From Gammaproteobacteria bacterium (lineage in GTDB: Bacteria > Pseudomonadota > Gammaproteobacteria > Pseudomonadales > Azotimanducaceae), in assembly GCA_009843635.1 (NCBI GenBank), contig VYDB01000112.1, positions 1 to 64,000 of the forward strand: a stretch of 64,000 bases of DNA. The letters are read 5' to 3'. Below are positions 1 to 8,225 of this stretch, one piece after another. Position numbers and translations under genes: made by a program. The number at the start of each line of letters is the position of its first letter. The first letter of the stretch is position 1. A model generated the notes under the pieces. That model saw only the letters and a list, made by a program, of their open reading frames with translations, was not told where the DNA came from and searched no databases.

Positions 1-33
1 CTCCGGGACCCGCAGGGGAAAAACTAACAGATA

Positions 34-82
34 AGGGCGTCCCGCCCTCGATTAGACTGTCGGAATGCGCCGTCCATCGGGA
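34..82 (+). repeat. 49-bp dispersed repeat, copy A
   Basis: This stretch aligns without gaps to the reverse complement of 14805-14853, with 39 of 49 positions identical by eye. Its first 15 bases form a short perfect hairpin (AGGGCG, loop TCC, CGCCCT). It lies about 90 bases before the AbiE start and no gene covers it. Function is unknown; it behaves like a member of a dispersed hairpin family. Confidence 0.6.
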
Positions 83-130
83 TGGTCGGAGAGTTGTTTC
101 CATGGCAGTGCCGACCACGGCGAATTCAAA

Positions 131-151
131 GAAATTTCTTCTGGAAATTTC
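131..151. promoter_or_regulatory. Twin palindromes before abiE, likely operator
   Basis: The self-complementary octamer GAAATTTC occurs twice, at 131-138 and 144-151, 13 bases apart and 18 bases before the chosen AbiEi start. AbiEi proteins are known to repress their own operon by binding inverted repeats in the promoter, so this is the natural candidate site. The AT-rich block contrasts with the GC-rich surroundings. Binding is inferred. Confidence 0.45.
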
Positions 152-168
152 GAAATCGTGATAATTTA

Positions 169-1014
169 ATGGTTATGAACCATTCAAGAACGCCCAGACT
201 AAAACCTCTCCTCGATGCGCTGCCGCCGGGATTCGTCGTGGATACGGCGTGGCTTAAGGCGCGGGGCATCGACCCGAAGTCCATCCACGACTACGTCGCT
301 CGAGGATGGATCGAACGCGTCGTTCGCGGAGTGTACCGCCGTCCGCTGCCGAACGGCACCCAGGAGGACAAACTACCTTGGCAGACGGTTCTCCTGTCGC
401 TCCAGCGCCTCAAGGGCTGCAACGCACATTTGGGTGGAGAAAGCGCACTGGATTTCGCCGGTCATGTCCACTATTTGCGTCTAGCAGGAACGCGGCGTGT
501 TCATCTCTATGGCAAAGTGCCCTCATGGCTCAAGCGCCTGCCGACAACGGGGCAGTTTGTCTCGCATCGACTCCGATTGTTCGGCGACGATCCAGTGGGT
601 GTTGACGATACCGATGCCTTGGATGACCAAAGCGGGTGGGCGATGAATGCTTGGCGCTGGCCTGTAAGGGCATCGTGTCCCGAACGGGCGATCCTCGAAG
701 CGATCGATGAACTGCCCGGCAACGCCAGCTTCGAACACTTGGATCGCATATTCGAAGGCTTGGTGGGGCTGCGGCCCAAGCAGCTCATGACGCTCTTGGC
801 GGCTTGCCGCAGCATCAAGGTCCGGCGGCTGTTTTTCGTCTTTGCAGACCGGCACGAACACGGCTGGCGAAAATACTTGGAAACCGAGCGGATCGACTTC
901 GGCGGCGGGCCGCGGGCCCTTGTTCCGGGCGGAAGGTTCCATCCGACCTACAGCATCTCCCTGCCGGCGTTTCTGGTGTCGACCGAACCTTCGGCTGAGG
1001 GCGGCAATGCTTGA
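169..1014 (+). CDS. AbiEi-type antitoxin / transcriptional repressor (type IV TA system)
   Basis: Predicted antitoxin of an AbiE type IV toxin-antitoxin system. In this family the protein counters the nucleotidyltransferase toxin without binding it and represses the operon. The N-terminal 60 residues read as a winged helix-turn-helix (WLKARGIDPKSIHDYVARGW then RVVRGVYRR), followed by the longer AbiEi C-terminal region. I chose ATG 169 (281 aa) rather than the open frame from 82, because the preceding 29 residues do not resemble the family and the palindromic operator candidate falls there; ATG 175 is also possible. The stop overlaps the toxin start by 8 bases, typical of a co-translated pair. 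The assignment rests on domain appearance plus the adjacent toxin. Confidence 0.8.
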   Translation: MVMNHSRTPRLKPLLDALPPGFVVDTAWLKARGIDPKSIHDYVARGWIERVVRGVYRRPLPNGTQEDKLPWQTVLLSLQRLKGCNAHLGGESALDFAGHVHYLRLAGTRRVHLYGKVPSWLKRLPTTGQFVSHRLRLFGDDPVGVDDTDALDDQSGWAMNAWRWPVRASCPERAILEAIDELPGNASFEHLDRIFEGLVGLRPKQLMTLLAACRSIKVRRLFFVFADRHEHGWRKYLETERIDFGGGPRALVPGGRFHPTYSISLPAFLVSTEPSAEGGNA

Positions 1015-1933
1015 TCGTTATGTTGCGCAGGTTCGCCTGCTGGTTGACGTGCTGCCCGACGTTGCGGCGGAGCCGGGATTCGCGCTCAAGGGCGGCACGG
1101 CCATCAACTTGTTCCACCGGGACATGCCAAGGCTGTCGGTTGATATCGACCTCACTTGGCTACCGATTGGCGACCGTTACACATCTCTCAGGGAAATCGG
1201 TGGCGCGCCCGACCGCATCGCCGATTCAATCAACCGTCGCAATCCCGAGGTCACGGCAAGACGCACGGGCGGCGACGGGGTCAGCGACACCCGGATTGTA
1301 GTCACGCGCGGCAGAGTGCGAGTCAAGATCGAGACATCCCCGGTAGCACGGGGCGCGGTGCTGCCGCCGCGTGCGATGGTGGCATCTGAGGCTGTGACGG
1401 AACAGTTCGGATTTGTTGAGATGAAGGTGCTGAGCTTCGAGGATCTGTACGCTGGCAAGCTTGTTGCGGCGCTCGACCGCCAGCACCCGCGTGACCTGTT
1501 CGACATCAATCTGCTCTACCAGAACGAGGGTCTAACCGATGACCTCTTCCGTGTGTTTATGGTGTATGTGGCAGGTTCTCGTCGTCCCATGCACGAGTTG
1601 CTGGGCCCGGGGAAGGCACTCACACGCGATGGGTTCGATACGGAATTCGCGGGTATGGCACGGAATGGCACGTCTCTGGAATCACTGCTGGAAACGGGTC
1701 AACGTCTGCTGGCAGACATCACCTCTCGATTGAAGGGCGAAGTCGCAGCCTTTTTGCTTTCGCTTCACGATGCCGAGCCGGACTTCGGACTGATCGGGCT
1801 ACCCGAAGCGGCGGAACTGCCAGCGGTTCGTTGGAAACTGCTCAACCTGAGGAGGCTGAGACAGTCTGACCCCGACAAGCACATGGCGCAGCGCGGTGCG
1901 ATTCTAAAGCTGTTTCGATCAGGAAGCCGATAG
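1007..1933 (+). CDS. AbiEii-type nucleotidyltransferase toxin
   Basis: Toxin partner of the preceding AbiEi-like gene, about 308 aa. The nucleotidyltransferase signature is visible near residues 26-48: LKGGTAINL followed by the acidic pair in SVDIDLTW, the DxD expected to hold metal. The later part (KVLSFEDLYAGKLVAALDR then RDLFDI) is typical of the AbiEii/DUF1814 family. AbiEii toxins are GTP- or NTP-dependent nucleotidyltransferases acting on tRNA or similar targets, causing growth arrest and phage abortive infection. ATG 1007 overlaps the antitoxin stop; the open frame reaches back to 842 but that part is a shadow of abiEi. Confidence 0.87.
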   Translation: MLDRYVAQVRLLVDVLPDVAAEPGFALKGGTAINLFHRDMPRLSVDIDLTWLPIGDRYTSLREIGGAPDRIADSINRRNPEVTARRTGGDGVSDTRIVVTRGRVRVKIETSPVARGAVLPPRAMVASEAVTEQFGFVEMKVLSFEDLYAGKLVAALDRQHPRDLFDINLLYQNEGLTDDLFRVFMVYVAGSRRPMHELLGPGKALTRDGFDTEFAGMARNGTSLESLLETGQRLLADITSRLKGEVAAFLLSLHDAEPDFGLIGLPEAAELPAVRWKLLNLRRLRQSDPDKHMAQRGAILKLFRSGSR

Positions 1934-1992
1934 GTGAATGTCCCCGGATCGGATGTAGCGGAACAGTCATTGGAAAGGGGAGTTTAGTCTGG

Positions 1993-2835
1993 ATGGCTAC
2001 GCCGGAAACGAGGGCGGATGGAGAGCTGGCTTGGTCTAGCAATTCGGACACAGGGCAAAGGACAGTCGCGGCTGTTCAAGCGGGATTGACTGTCCGCATG
2101 ATCATGACGGAACGCAACAGTCTTGCGACCTGCCACCCAAGCGACCACGTAGCTTCCCTTGTGGCTAAGAATGTCGACCAGTTCAGCTTCGTCCCTGTTG
2201 TACGGGATGGAAAAATCTGCGGGCTTTACAACGCTGAACGTTGGTTCGAGGAGATACCACCGGCAGATGCGCGAGTCGAGGGAGATTTCGACGCGCTCAC
2301 AGAGGATCAGGTAATTGGAGGTGAAGCCAGCATATTGGAGTTTGTCCTCTCCGCAATCTCACAACCGGCCCGGCTAGTCGTCTCCGGCGGCGAGATCGTC
2401 GGCATGGTGTGCCTTGCGGACCTCCAGAAGCTGCCGGTTCGCGCAGCGCTTTTCGGGTTGGTCACCGCGCTGGAGATGGTGATGGCGGAGAGAATTCAGG
2501 CCACTTGCCACGAAGATTCGGGGGAGTGGTTGGGCTTGCTCAGCCCTGGACGACGAAGGAAACTCAAGGAGAAGGTTGTCTCCCTGCGAAAAAGTGACTC
2601 GTTTGTTAGTGAGATTTTGGCCACTGAGTTTGCCGACAAGGCAGATATCATTGTCAAGCTCAGTGTGCTGGAAGGCAGCAAAACCAAGGTGAGAGAACAG
2701 CTTAGAGACATCGAAAAGCTTCGGAACTCTCTCGCTCATGCCAGCCCATTCGGTACTACCAGGGATGCCGCCGAGAAGGTGCCGCACACGGTCGAAGCAA
2801 TCAGTCGGATTATAGGCGAGCTCCGGGAAACGTGA
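1993..2835 (+). CDS. CBS-domain protein with C-terminal HEPN-like motif
   Basis: A 280-aa cytoplasmic protein. Residues about 32-155 look like a pair of CBS domains, which in other proteins bind adenine nucleotides (GLTVRMIMTERNSL..FVPVVRDGKICGLYNAERW and a second, weaker copy ending GEIVGMVCLADLQ). The rest is all-helical and ends with LRNSLAH at residues 243-249, matching the R-N-x3-H motif of HEPN ribonucleases (R244, H249). A nucleotide-sensing CBS pair joined to a HEPN RNase would fit a stress or phage-triggered toxin; the neighbours, AbiE and a PD-(D/E)XK nuclease, fit that. The gene has its own GGGGAG ribosome site about 12 bases before ATG 1993. The HEPN call rests on one motif and helical character. 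Confidence 0.6.
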   Translation: MATPETRADGELAWSSNSDTGQRTVAAVQAGLTVRMIMTERNSLATCHPSDHVASLVAKNVDQFSFVPVVRDGKICGLYNAERWFEEIPPADARVEGDFDALTEDQVIGGEASILEFVLSAISQPARLVVSGGEIVGMVCLADLQKLPVRAALFGLVTALEMVMAERIQATCHEDSGEWLGLLSPGRRRKLKEKVVSLRKSDSFVSEILATEFADKADIIVKLSVLEGSKTKVREQLRDIEKLRNSLAHASPFGTTRDAAEKVPHTVEAISRIIGELRET

Positions 2836-2964
2836 TGACGGATCAACGCAGGCGTATGACCCGTAGCTAGACATCCCGCACAGATAAAGTTCGTGTTGAC
2901 CCGGAGTTGGGAGGGGCTACAGTTAAGTCCGAGGCGCTGGAGAGACTCCTGCCCTCCTTCCGAG

Positions 2965-2994
2965 GCCCGTACGTGAGTGCGGGCTTTCGTGTTT
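2965..2994 (+). terminator. Rho-independent terminator after the CBS/HEPN gene
   Basis: An eight-pair stem (GCCCGTAC with GTGCGGGC, one G-U pair) closes on a GTGA tetraloop and is followed by TTTCGTGTTT. It sits 130 bases after the CBS/HEPN stop and before the nuclease gene, so the nuclease probably has its own promoter. Confidence 0.6.
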
Positions 2995-3086
2995 CGGAGG
3001 CTGTGGCCAACGGGCACGAGCGTTTCAGATCGGGCGACCCACGGTGACCTTGCTATGATGGCGACCCCCACCGCGGAGCCTGATGG

Positions 3087-4412
3087 ATGCGCGAAGAAGC
3101 GCTTTTGGCGCAAGCCCACGTTCTGACAAAGAAGCACGAAGAACTCGCTGCAGCCACTGGTCAGAATTTCAACTTGTTCAAAATCCTCGGTCGGGAAACG
3201 GACGAGGTGCGCACCCACTCGGCCATAATCGCGGAACTGCTCAACCCCAAAGGGTCACATGGTCAAGGGCCGGTCTTTGCGCGGCTGTTTGCGAAGCGAT
3301 TCAAGATCGAGATACCAGAAGCGGAAATCGATTCCTTGCAGGTATGGGCCGAAAAGACGGTCGGAGACAACAGCCGAATCGACATCCTGATGGTGGCGGG
3401 CGATTTGTGCGTGGTCATCGAGAACAAGATTTACGCTGGCGATCAGCCAAAACAGCTTGAGCGATACCACGAACACGCAGCGCAATGGCCGTGCAGCAAG
3501 GTGATCTACCTGACGCTCCACGGCGACGGCCCAAGCGACGACTCGTTGGGTGAGTTGCCCAAGGACGAGGTTGATTGCCGCTCCTACGAGTCCGACGTGC
3601 TTGCGTGGCTCAATGATTGCATCAAGGAAGTCGCGCGTGTGCCGCAGATTCGGGAGATCCTCGCGCACTATGAGGAACTGCTGCGGAAGCTGACGGGCAA
3701 GTCGAAAGGAGAAGTGATCATGGATCTCAAGGAACTGCTGGGGAAAAAGCTGGACGACGAGAACTACAATTTTCAGCTCGTACCGGACATCGCGAAGGCG
3801 ATGACGGCTTTCAGCGTCGAGACAGAATGGAATTTTTGGAAGTCGTTAAAGGCGAGGTTGGAGGCCGGAGACCAACCCTGGAGGCTAAAGACCCTAGACG
3901 CGGACGAGGCAGGTTCGATTCCAGTTAAGGAAGTGGACGAGGGGATAATCGAGCACGCTCACACTGGCTCTAGGAAAACTCGGGAATACGGCTGGACGTT
4001 CCGGGTGAAGTCTGACTCCAACCACGAGCGATACAAGCGGGACGACGTCGAAGTGCTGCTCAGAGTGGAGTGCGACGGTTGGGGTTGGGGCGCTTACGGA
4101 TTCATCGCGGTCGAGCGGATGCCGGATGGTATGCGTTGGCTTTCGCGTGACGAGGATGTGTACGGTCTCTTCGACGAGTGGGGCGAACGCCTATCCGGAT
4201 TGGAGAATTGGCGTACAGATGCCACACGGTGGCTCGCATGGCGATATCCGTCCGCGGACATAGCTCTGCAAAAGATGACTGGGAATTGGCTCGCACCCGA
4301 CGTGATCCGCCAACTCAGGAAGGAAAGTGCAGTCGATCCACTGGTCGTGGATATCCAAGGCACAATCGATAAGCTCGAAAAGTGGTCCGCTAACTCAAAT
4401 CCAGGCCAGTAG
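3087..4412 (+). CDS. PD-(D/E)XK nuclease superfamily protein (PDDEXK_4-like)
   Basis: A 441-aa protein with a clear PD-(D/E)XK core in its first third: FNLFKILGRETDEVRTHS and ELLNP (E50), then RIDILM (D99), VVIENKIYAGDQ (E112, K114) and QLERY. This is the layout of the PDDEXK_4 family, predicted metal-dependent DNA nucleases common in defence islands and beside restriction systems. The C-terminal two thirds (WGWGAYGFIAVER and similar) is a beta-rich region I do not recognise. GGAG at 3075-3078 supports ATG 3087. A terminator precedes it and the convergent hldE follows. The nuclease fold is well supported; the target and trigger are unknown. Confidence 0.75.
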   Translation: MREEALLAQAHVLTKKHEELAAATGQNFNLFKILGRETDEVRTHSAIIAELLNPKGSHGQGPVFARLFAKRFKIEIPEAEIDSLQVWAEKTVGDNSRIDILMVAGDLCVVIENKIYAGDQPKQLERYHEHAAQWPCSKVIYLTLHGDGPSDDSLGELPKDEVDCRSYESDVLAWLNDCIKEVARVPQIREILAHYEELLRKLTGKSKGEVIMDLKELLGKKLDDENYNFQLVPDIAKAMTAFSVETEWNFWKSLKARLEAGDQPWRLKTLDADEAGSIPVKEVDEGIIEHAHTGSRKTREYGWTFRVKSDSNHERYKRDDVEVLLRVECDGWGWGAYGFIAVERMPDGMRWLSRDEDVYGLFDEWGERLSGLENWRTDATRWLAWRYPSADIALQKMTGNWLAPDVIRQLRKESAVDPLVVDIQGTIDKLEKWSANSNPGQ

Positions 4413-4499
4413 GTCTCGCGCGGCACCGGAAGCGATTGATGCACCGTCTCACACGTCTAGCTTGACTATTCCCGCGGCACCTTCCAATTGTCGATTTTC

Positions 4500-5933
4500 C
4501 TAGCCGAGCCGCTCCAAGATAGCCGTGGTTGAGCAGTCCTCCACTCGGTCGAGCACTTGGACCTCGCCGCCGTAGCTGGCCACCAAATCCGCGCCGACGA
4601 CTTGGTGGCGCTGGTAGTCGCCGCCCTTGGCCAGCACATCTGGGCGGAAGCGTTCCAGCAGCGGCTCCGGGGTGTCCTCGTCGAAGCTCACCACCCAGTC
4701 CACGGATTTGAGACCCGCCAGCACTTGCATGCGGCGCGCCAGCGTGTTGACGGGGCGCTCGGGCCCTTTGATTCGGGCCACCGAGGCGTCGCTGTTGACG
4801 GCGACGATCAGGCGGTCGCCGAGTCCGCGGGCCTGTTCCAGATAAGCGACGTGACCCGCGTGCAGGATGTCGAAGCAGCCGTTGGTGAAGACGATCCGCT
4901 CACCGGCCTGCCGGGACGCGGCGACCGCCAGCGCGAGTTGGTCGGCGCTCAACACCCCGCCATCCGCTGCTTCCTCGGCCGCCGCGAGCGCCAGTTCCGG
5001 CCCGCTCACTGCAGCGGTGCCGGATTTGGCCACGGCCAATGAGGCGGCGACGTTGGCCAAGCGGGCGCAGTCCAGCACCGGCAAGCTGGCGCCCAAGGCC
5101 ACGCCGAGCACGGCAGCGGCGGTGTCGCCGGCGCCGGTGACGTCGTACACCTCCACTTGGCGGGCGGGCAGGTGGTGGGTGTGCGGCCCCTCCACGATGG
5201 TCATGCCGTCCGCGCCGGCGGTGACCACCATGGCACCGAAACCGTGGGTGCGGCAGAGTGCCTGGGCGGCTTCGGCCAGCGCATCGACATCGCCGAACTG
5301 GCCCGCCGCGGCCGCGAATTCCTGGCGGTTGGGCTTGAGCAGGCTGGCGCCGGCATAGCTCGACAGGGGCTTGTACTTGGGATCGACAACGCTGGCTGTG
5401 CCGGTCGCCTTGGCCGCTTCAATCAGCGCTGCGGGATCCGCCACCGCGCCCTTGTCGTAGTCGGCCACGATCAGCACGGCGGCATCCGCTAGATGGGCGC
5501 TCGCTTTGGCCACCAGTTCTTGTGCCGCGGCGGCGGGTACCGGGGATTCGAAGTCGTTGCGCAGCAATTGCTGTTGTTGGCTGACCACGCGCAACTTGAG
5601 CGTGGTGGCCCAGCCGTCGACTTCGACCAAGTCGCAGGTCACCCCAGCCGCTTCCAGGATGGCCCTGAGCGCCGTCCCTTCGGCATCCTTGCCGATGCAG
5701 CCAAGCAAGGTGCAGCGGGCGCCGAGGCTGGCGACGTTGAGAGCGACGTTGGCGGCGCCGCCGGGGCGGTCCTCCACGTCGCTGACCGCCACCACCGGCA
5801 CCGGGGCCTCCGGGGAGATGCGCCGCGCCTCGCCCTGCCAGTAGCGGTCCAGCATGAGATCGCCAACGACGACGGCATGCAGGTTCCGCAGTGACGGGAG
5901 CAGGGGCAGGGCGGCGGTGCGCGCTGCGCTCAT
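4500..5933 (-). CDS. hldE: Bifunctional heptose-7-phosphate kinase / heptose-1-phosphate adenylyltransferase
   Basis: HldE makes ADP-heptose for the LPS inner core. The N-terminal half is a PfkB-type sugar kinase phosphorylating D-glycero-beta-D-manno-heptose 7-phosphate (VVVGDLMLDRYW near the start, PGGAANVA, then DVTGAGDT with the catalytic Asp). The C-terminal half is the nucleotidyltransferase (VFTNGCFDILHAGH, with the HxGH motif). The 477-aa length is normal for the fused enzyme. ATG 5933 forms an ATGA overlap with the stop of the upstream SDR gene and so is preferred over starts a few codons earlier. It is the last gene of a long minus-strand run and presumably co-transcribed with the SDR. 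Confidence 0.95.
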   Translation of the reverse strand: MSAARTAALPLLPSLRNLHAVVVGDLMLDRYWQGEARRISPEAPVPVVAVSDVEDRPGGAANVALNVASLGARCTLLGCIGKDAEGTALRAILEAAGVTCDLVEVDGWATTLKLRVVSQQQQLLRNDFESPVPAAAAQELVAKASAHLADAAVLIVADYDKGAVADPAALIEAAKATGTASVVDPKYKPLSSYAGASLLKPNRQEFAAAAGQFGDVDALAEAAQALCRTHGFGAMVVTAGADGMTIVEGPHTHHLPARQVEVYDVTGAGDTAAAVLGVALGASLPVLDCARLANVAASLAVAKSGTAAVSGPELALAAAEEAADGGVLSADQLALAVAASRQAGERIVFTNGCFDILHAGHVAYLEQARGLGDRLIVAVNSDASVARIKGPERPVNTLARRMQVLAGLKSVDWVVSFDEDTPEPLLERFRPDVLAKGGDYQRHQVVGADLVASYGGEVQVLDRVEDCSTTAILERLG

Positions 5934-6712
5934 CGCCACATGTGGGTGCCGCCGCACACCGTCAACGCCTGGCCGGTGACGTAGGCGCTGGCTTCGGCGG
6001 CGAGGAAGACGGCAACGCCCTTGAGATCCTCGGCTTCGCCCAACCGGCGCAGGGGCGTCATTTCATTGACCCGGGCGGCAGCCTCCTCGTTGTCCCACAG
6101 GGCGCGGGCGAACTCGGTCTTGATGAGGCCCGGGCAGATCGCGTTGACGCGCACCCCCTTGGGACCCCATTCCATGGCCAGGTTGCGCACCAGGGCGATG
6201 TCCGCCAGCTTGGAGATGTTGTAGGTGCCGAGTACCTCTGATGGGGCGAAGGCGCCGGTGCTGGAGGTGATCATGATCGACCCGGACCCCTTGGCGATCA
6301 TGTCCGGAGCCACCATCTGGCAAAGCCAGTGGTTGGATTTGACGTTGGAGCCCATGATCTTGTCGAAGGCCCAATCGGGAATCTCCGACATCGAGCCGTA
6401 GAACGGGTTGACGCCGGCGTTGCAGACCAGCACGTCGATCGGCCCCAAGCGCTCGCGGGTGGTCTCCACCAAGGCTTCAAGCTGCTCCTTGTAGCCGATG
6501 TTGCAGGCCGCGGCGATGGCCGTGCCCGCTCCGCAGCGGCTGTTGATCGCTTCCGCCACGGCCTCGCACTGGTCGAGCTTGCGGCTGGAGATGACCACCT
6601 TGGCGCCGTGCTCGGCGAGCCCTTCGGCCATGGCTTGACCCATGCCCTTGGATGCGCCGGTCAACAGGGCTACCTTGCCGGTGAGGTCGAAGAGTTGGGA
6701 TTCAATGGCCAT
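5930..6712 (-). CDS. SDR family NAD(P)-dependent oxidoreductase
   Basis: Classical short-chain dehydrogenase of 260 aa. The Rossmann motif is TGASKGMG, followed by CNAG and the catalytic Ser (ITSSTG) and YNISK (Tyr-x3-Lys). The C-terminus ends in a GQALTVCGGTHMW-type tail common in the glucose/3-oxoacyl-ACP reductase group. Substrate cannot be read from sequence. It overlaps hldE by four bases, but SDRs of this group are usually general or fatty-acid-related reductases, so the coupling need not mean a role in heptose metabolism. Confidence 0.88.
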   Translation of the reverse strand: MAIESQLFDLTGKVALLTGASKGMGQAMAEGLAEHGAKVVISSRKLDQCEAVAEAINSRCGAGTAIAAACNIGYKEQLEALVETTRERLGPIDVLVCNAGVNPFYGSMSEIPDWAFDKIMGSNVKSNHWLCQMVAPDMIAKGSGSIMITSSTGAFAPSEVLGTYNISKLADIALVRNLAMEWGPKGVRVNAICPGLIKTEFARALWDNEEAAARVNEMTPLRRLGEAEDLKGVAVFLAAEASAYVTGQALTVCGGTHMWR

Positions 6713-6789
6713 GGGTTTGCGGTTCCTTTTCTTGTTGCTTGCTCTGCGTTGCGCCGAGGACGTTCGACCACCCCTGCGCCATCAGTCCA

Positions 6790-7197
6790 TTAGAGGTCTA
6801 AATCGACGGCTAGGGCCAAACCGAAAATCCACAAGCTCATGGCCACCCCGATAGCGAAACACAAGCCCCGCATTAGCGCCATGCCAACAATGTAGAACCC
6901 CCCGTGCAGCAGCCGTGCCGACACCCACAGCACGGCCGCCAGCGCCCAGTGTCCGGTTGGTTCGACGCCCGCCACCAAGGCCGTGACGTTGGCCACCCCG
7001 AACAGAACAAGGGCTTCCCAAGCGTTGTGTTGCGCATCCCTGGCCCGGGCGCCTGCGCCAGTGAGCCGCGCGGCCTGCAGCCGGGGGGCGTCAAGGTCGA
7101 TCGAGCCCAGTTGCAACTTGGTGTACCGCAAGGACACGCCGAACCACAGATAGGGAAGCACTGCGCCGATCAGCAGGCAGATTATCTGTAGGGTCAT
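6790..7197 (-). CDS. MAPEG family membrane protein
   Basis: A 135-aa integral membrane protein with about four hydrophobic segments. The family signature ARARDAQHNAWEAL lies between the first and second segments. MAPEG proteins (microsomal glutathione transferase-like) often bind glutathione; many bacterial members are uncharacterised. Two genes upstream there is a glutamate-cysteine-ligase-like enzyme, which makes a link to a glutathione-type thiol tempting but unproven. It lies 38 bases after the aspartoacylase-like gene, probably in the same transcript. Confidence 0.82.
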   Translation of the reverse strand: MTLQIICLLIGAVLPYLWFGVSLRYTKLQLGSIDLDAPRLQAARLTGAGARARDAQHNAWEALVLFGVANVTALVAGVEPTGHWALAAVLWVSARLLHGGFYIVGMALMRGLCFAIGVAMSLWIFGLALAVDLDL

Positions 7198-7235
7198 TCG
7201 CCTACCTCGTTTTGGCGAGGATCATAGCGCCTGCC

Positions 7236-8225
7236 CTAGATGGGTGCCATCAGGTAGCACAGGCAATCCTGGCGAATGACGTTCTCGTCGGTGGTGTACA
7301 TGGCCGGAATGAGGGGCTCGGCAGCGAGAATGCGCCCGTCGCGGACTTCGAGAAAGCGGTCGGTGACGTCCTGGTGCTGGTTGTCGAGCACTTGCAGATT
7401 GAAGCCGTTGCGCGCCACGCCGAATTCGGCGCCTGCCGGCAGGGCTCGGAAGTTGCTGGCCTCGATGGCGGCATCGAGGACCAAGTCCAGGTCGCCTTCG
7501 CCAATCCCCGAAAAGCCAAAAGCGGCGTTGACGGGCGGATGCACCCGAGCCAAGGTGCGGAACAGGCGCAGGTCGTCCATGCGGCCGGTGGGCATTTCCG
7601 CGAGGGCAAACAACTTGTCCAGATAGCGGACGGCCCTGGGAACGGCCTGGGCATCCGCCACCGGGCCGAGTTCCAAGGCAACGCTTGGCGTGCGCCCTGC
7701 AAAGGCCCGGGTCAGCACCGTGTCCGGCTCCTCCACGAAAACGCCCACGCCGCTCTCATCGAGGCAGGCCAGGCCGAGGCTGCTGGGGGAGAGGTCGGTG
7801 AGCACCGCGTAGGGCGGGTTTTGGCCGGTGTTGTTGTGCAGATCGACCACCGCCAGCAAGGGTTCATCCGCGATGCCAGCCAGCACTTCGGCGCCGACGC
7901 CGGAGGCCGGCCGCCAGATGCGGTTGAAGTCCGCTTGGTGGGGGAGGGTGCGCACCCCGGCGGCAGCGGCTTCGACATTGCCGATCAGGATCAAGAGGTC
8001 ACGCGGCAAAGCGGCGGCATGCCGGCGGAGCACCTGCCGCAGGCCATCCCAGCCGCTGGTTTCGTTGCCGTGCAGCAAAACGCTGATGAAAATAGGGGTG
8101 CGCTCGCGCCCCTTGAGCCGCAGCAGGGTGGGCGCGCCGAGCCAGTCGTTTAAGGCCTGCGCTTCGACATCGAGCAGGCCCGGCGGTAGGCCCTCGATGC
8201 GTCGCAAAGCGGCAGCGGCGGTCAT
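7236..8225 (-). CDS. Aspartoacylase / succinylglutamate desuccinylase-like M14 hydrolase
   Basis: A 329-aa zinc hydrolase of the AspA/AstE branch of the M14 carboxypeptidase superfamily. The zinc site is visible as LLHGNETSGW (H and E) and VVDLHNNTGQNP (second H). Family members cleave N-acyl amino acids such as N-acetylaspartate or N-succinylglutamate. ATG 8225 overlaps the upstream stop as ATGA, which fixes the start over the longer open frame. Coupling to a glutamate-cysteine-ligase-like enzyme suggests the pair makes and breaks, or edits, an amino-acid amide; the real substrate is unknown. No other ast genes are nearby, so a role in arginine succinyltransferase catabolism is unlikely. Confidence 0.8.
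   Translation of the reverse strand: MTAAAALRRIEGLPPGLLDVEAQALNDWLGAPTLLRLKGRERTPIFISVLLHGNETSGWDGLRQVLRRHAAALPRDLLILIGNVEAAAAGVRTLPHQADFNRIWRPASGVGAEVLAGIADEPLLAVVDLHNNTGQNPPYAVLTDLSPSSLGLACLDESGVGVFVEEPDTVLTRAFAGRTPSVALELGPVADAQAVPRAVRYLDKLFALAEMPTGRMDDLRLFRTLARVHPPVNAAFGFSGIGEGDLDLVLDAAIEASNFRALPAGAEFGVARNGFNLQVLDNQHQDVTDRFLEVRDGRILAAEPLIPAMYTTDENVIRQDCLCYLMAPI

Noticed and set aside
2836..3086. tRNA or small RNA in the gap before the nuclease gene
   Set aside because: The only stable structure is the terminator hairpin; no T-arm or acceptor pairing was found.
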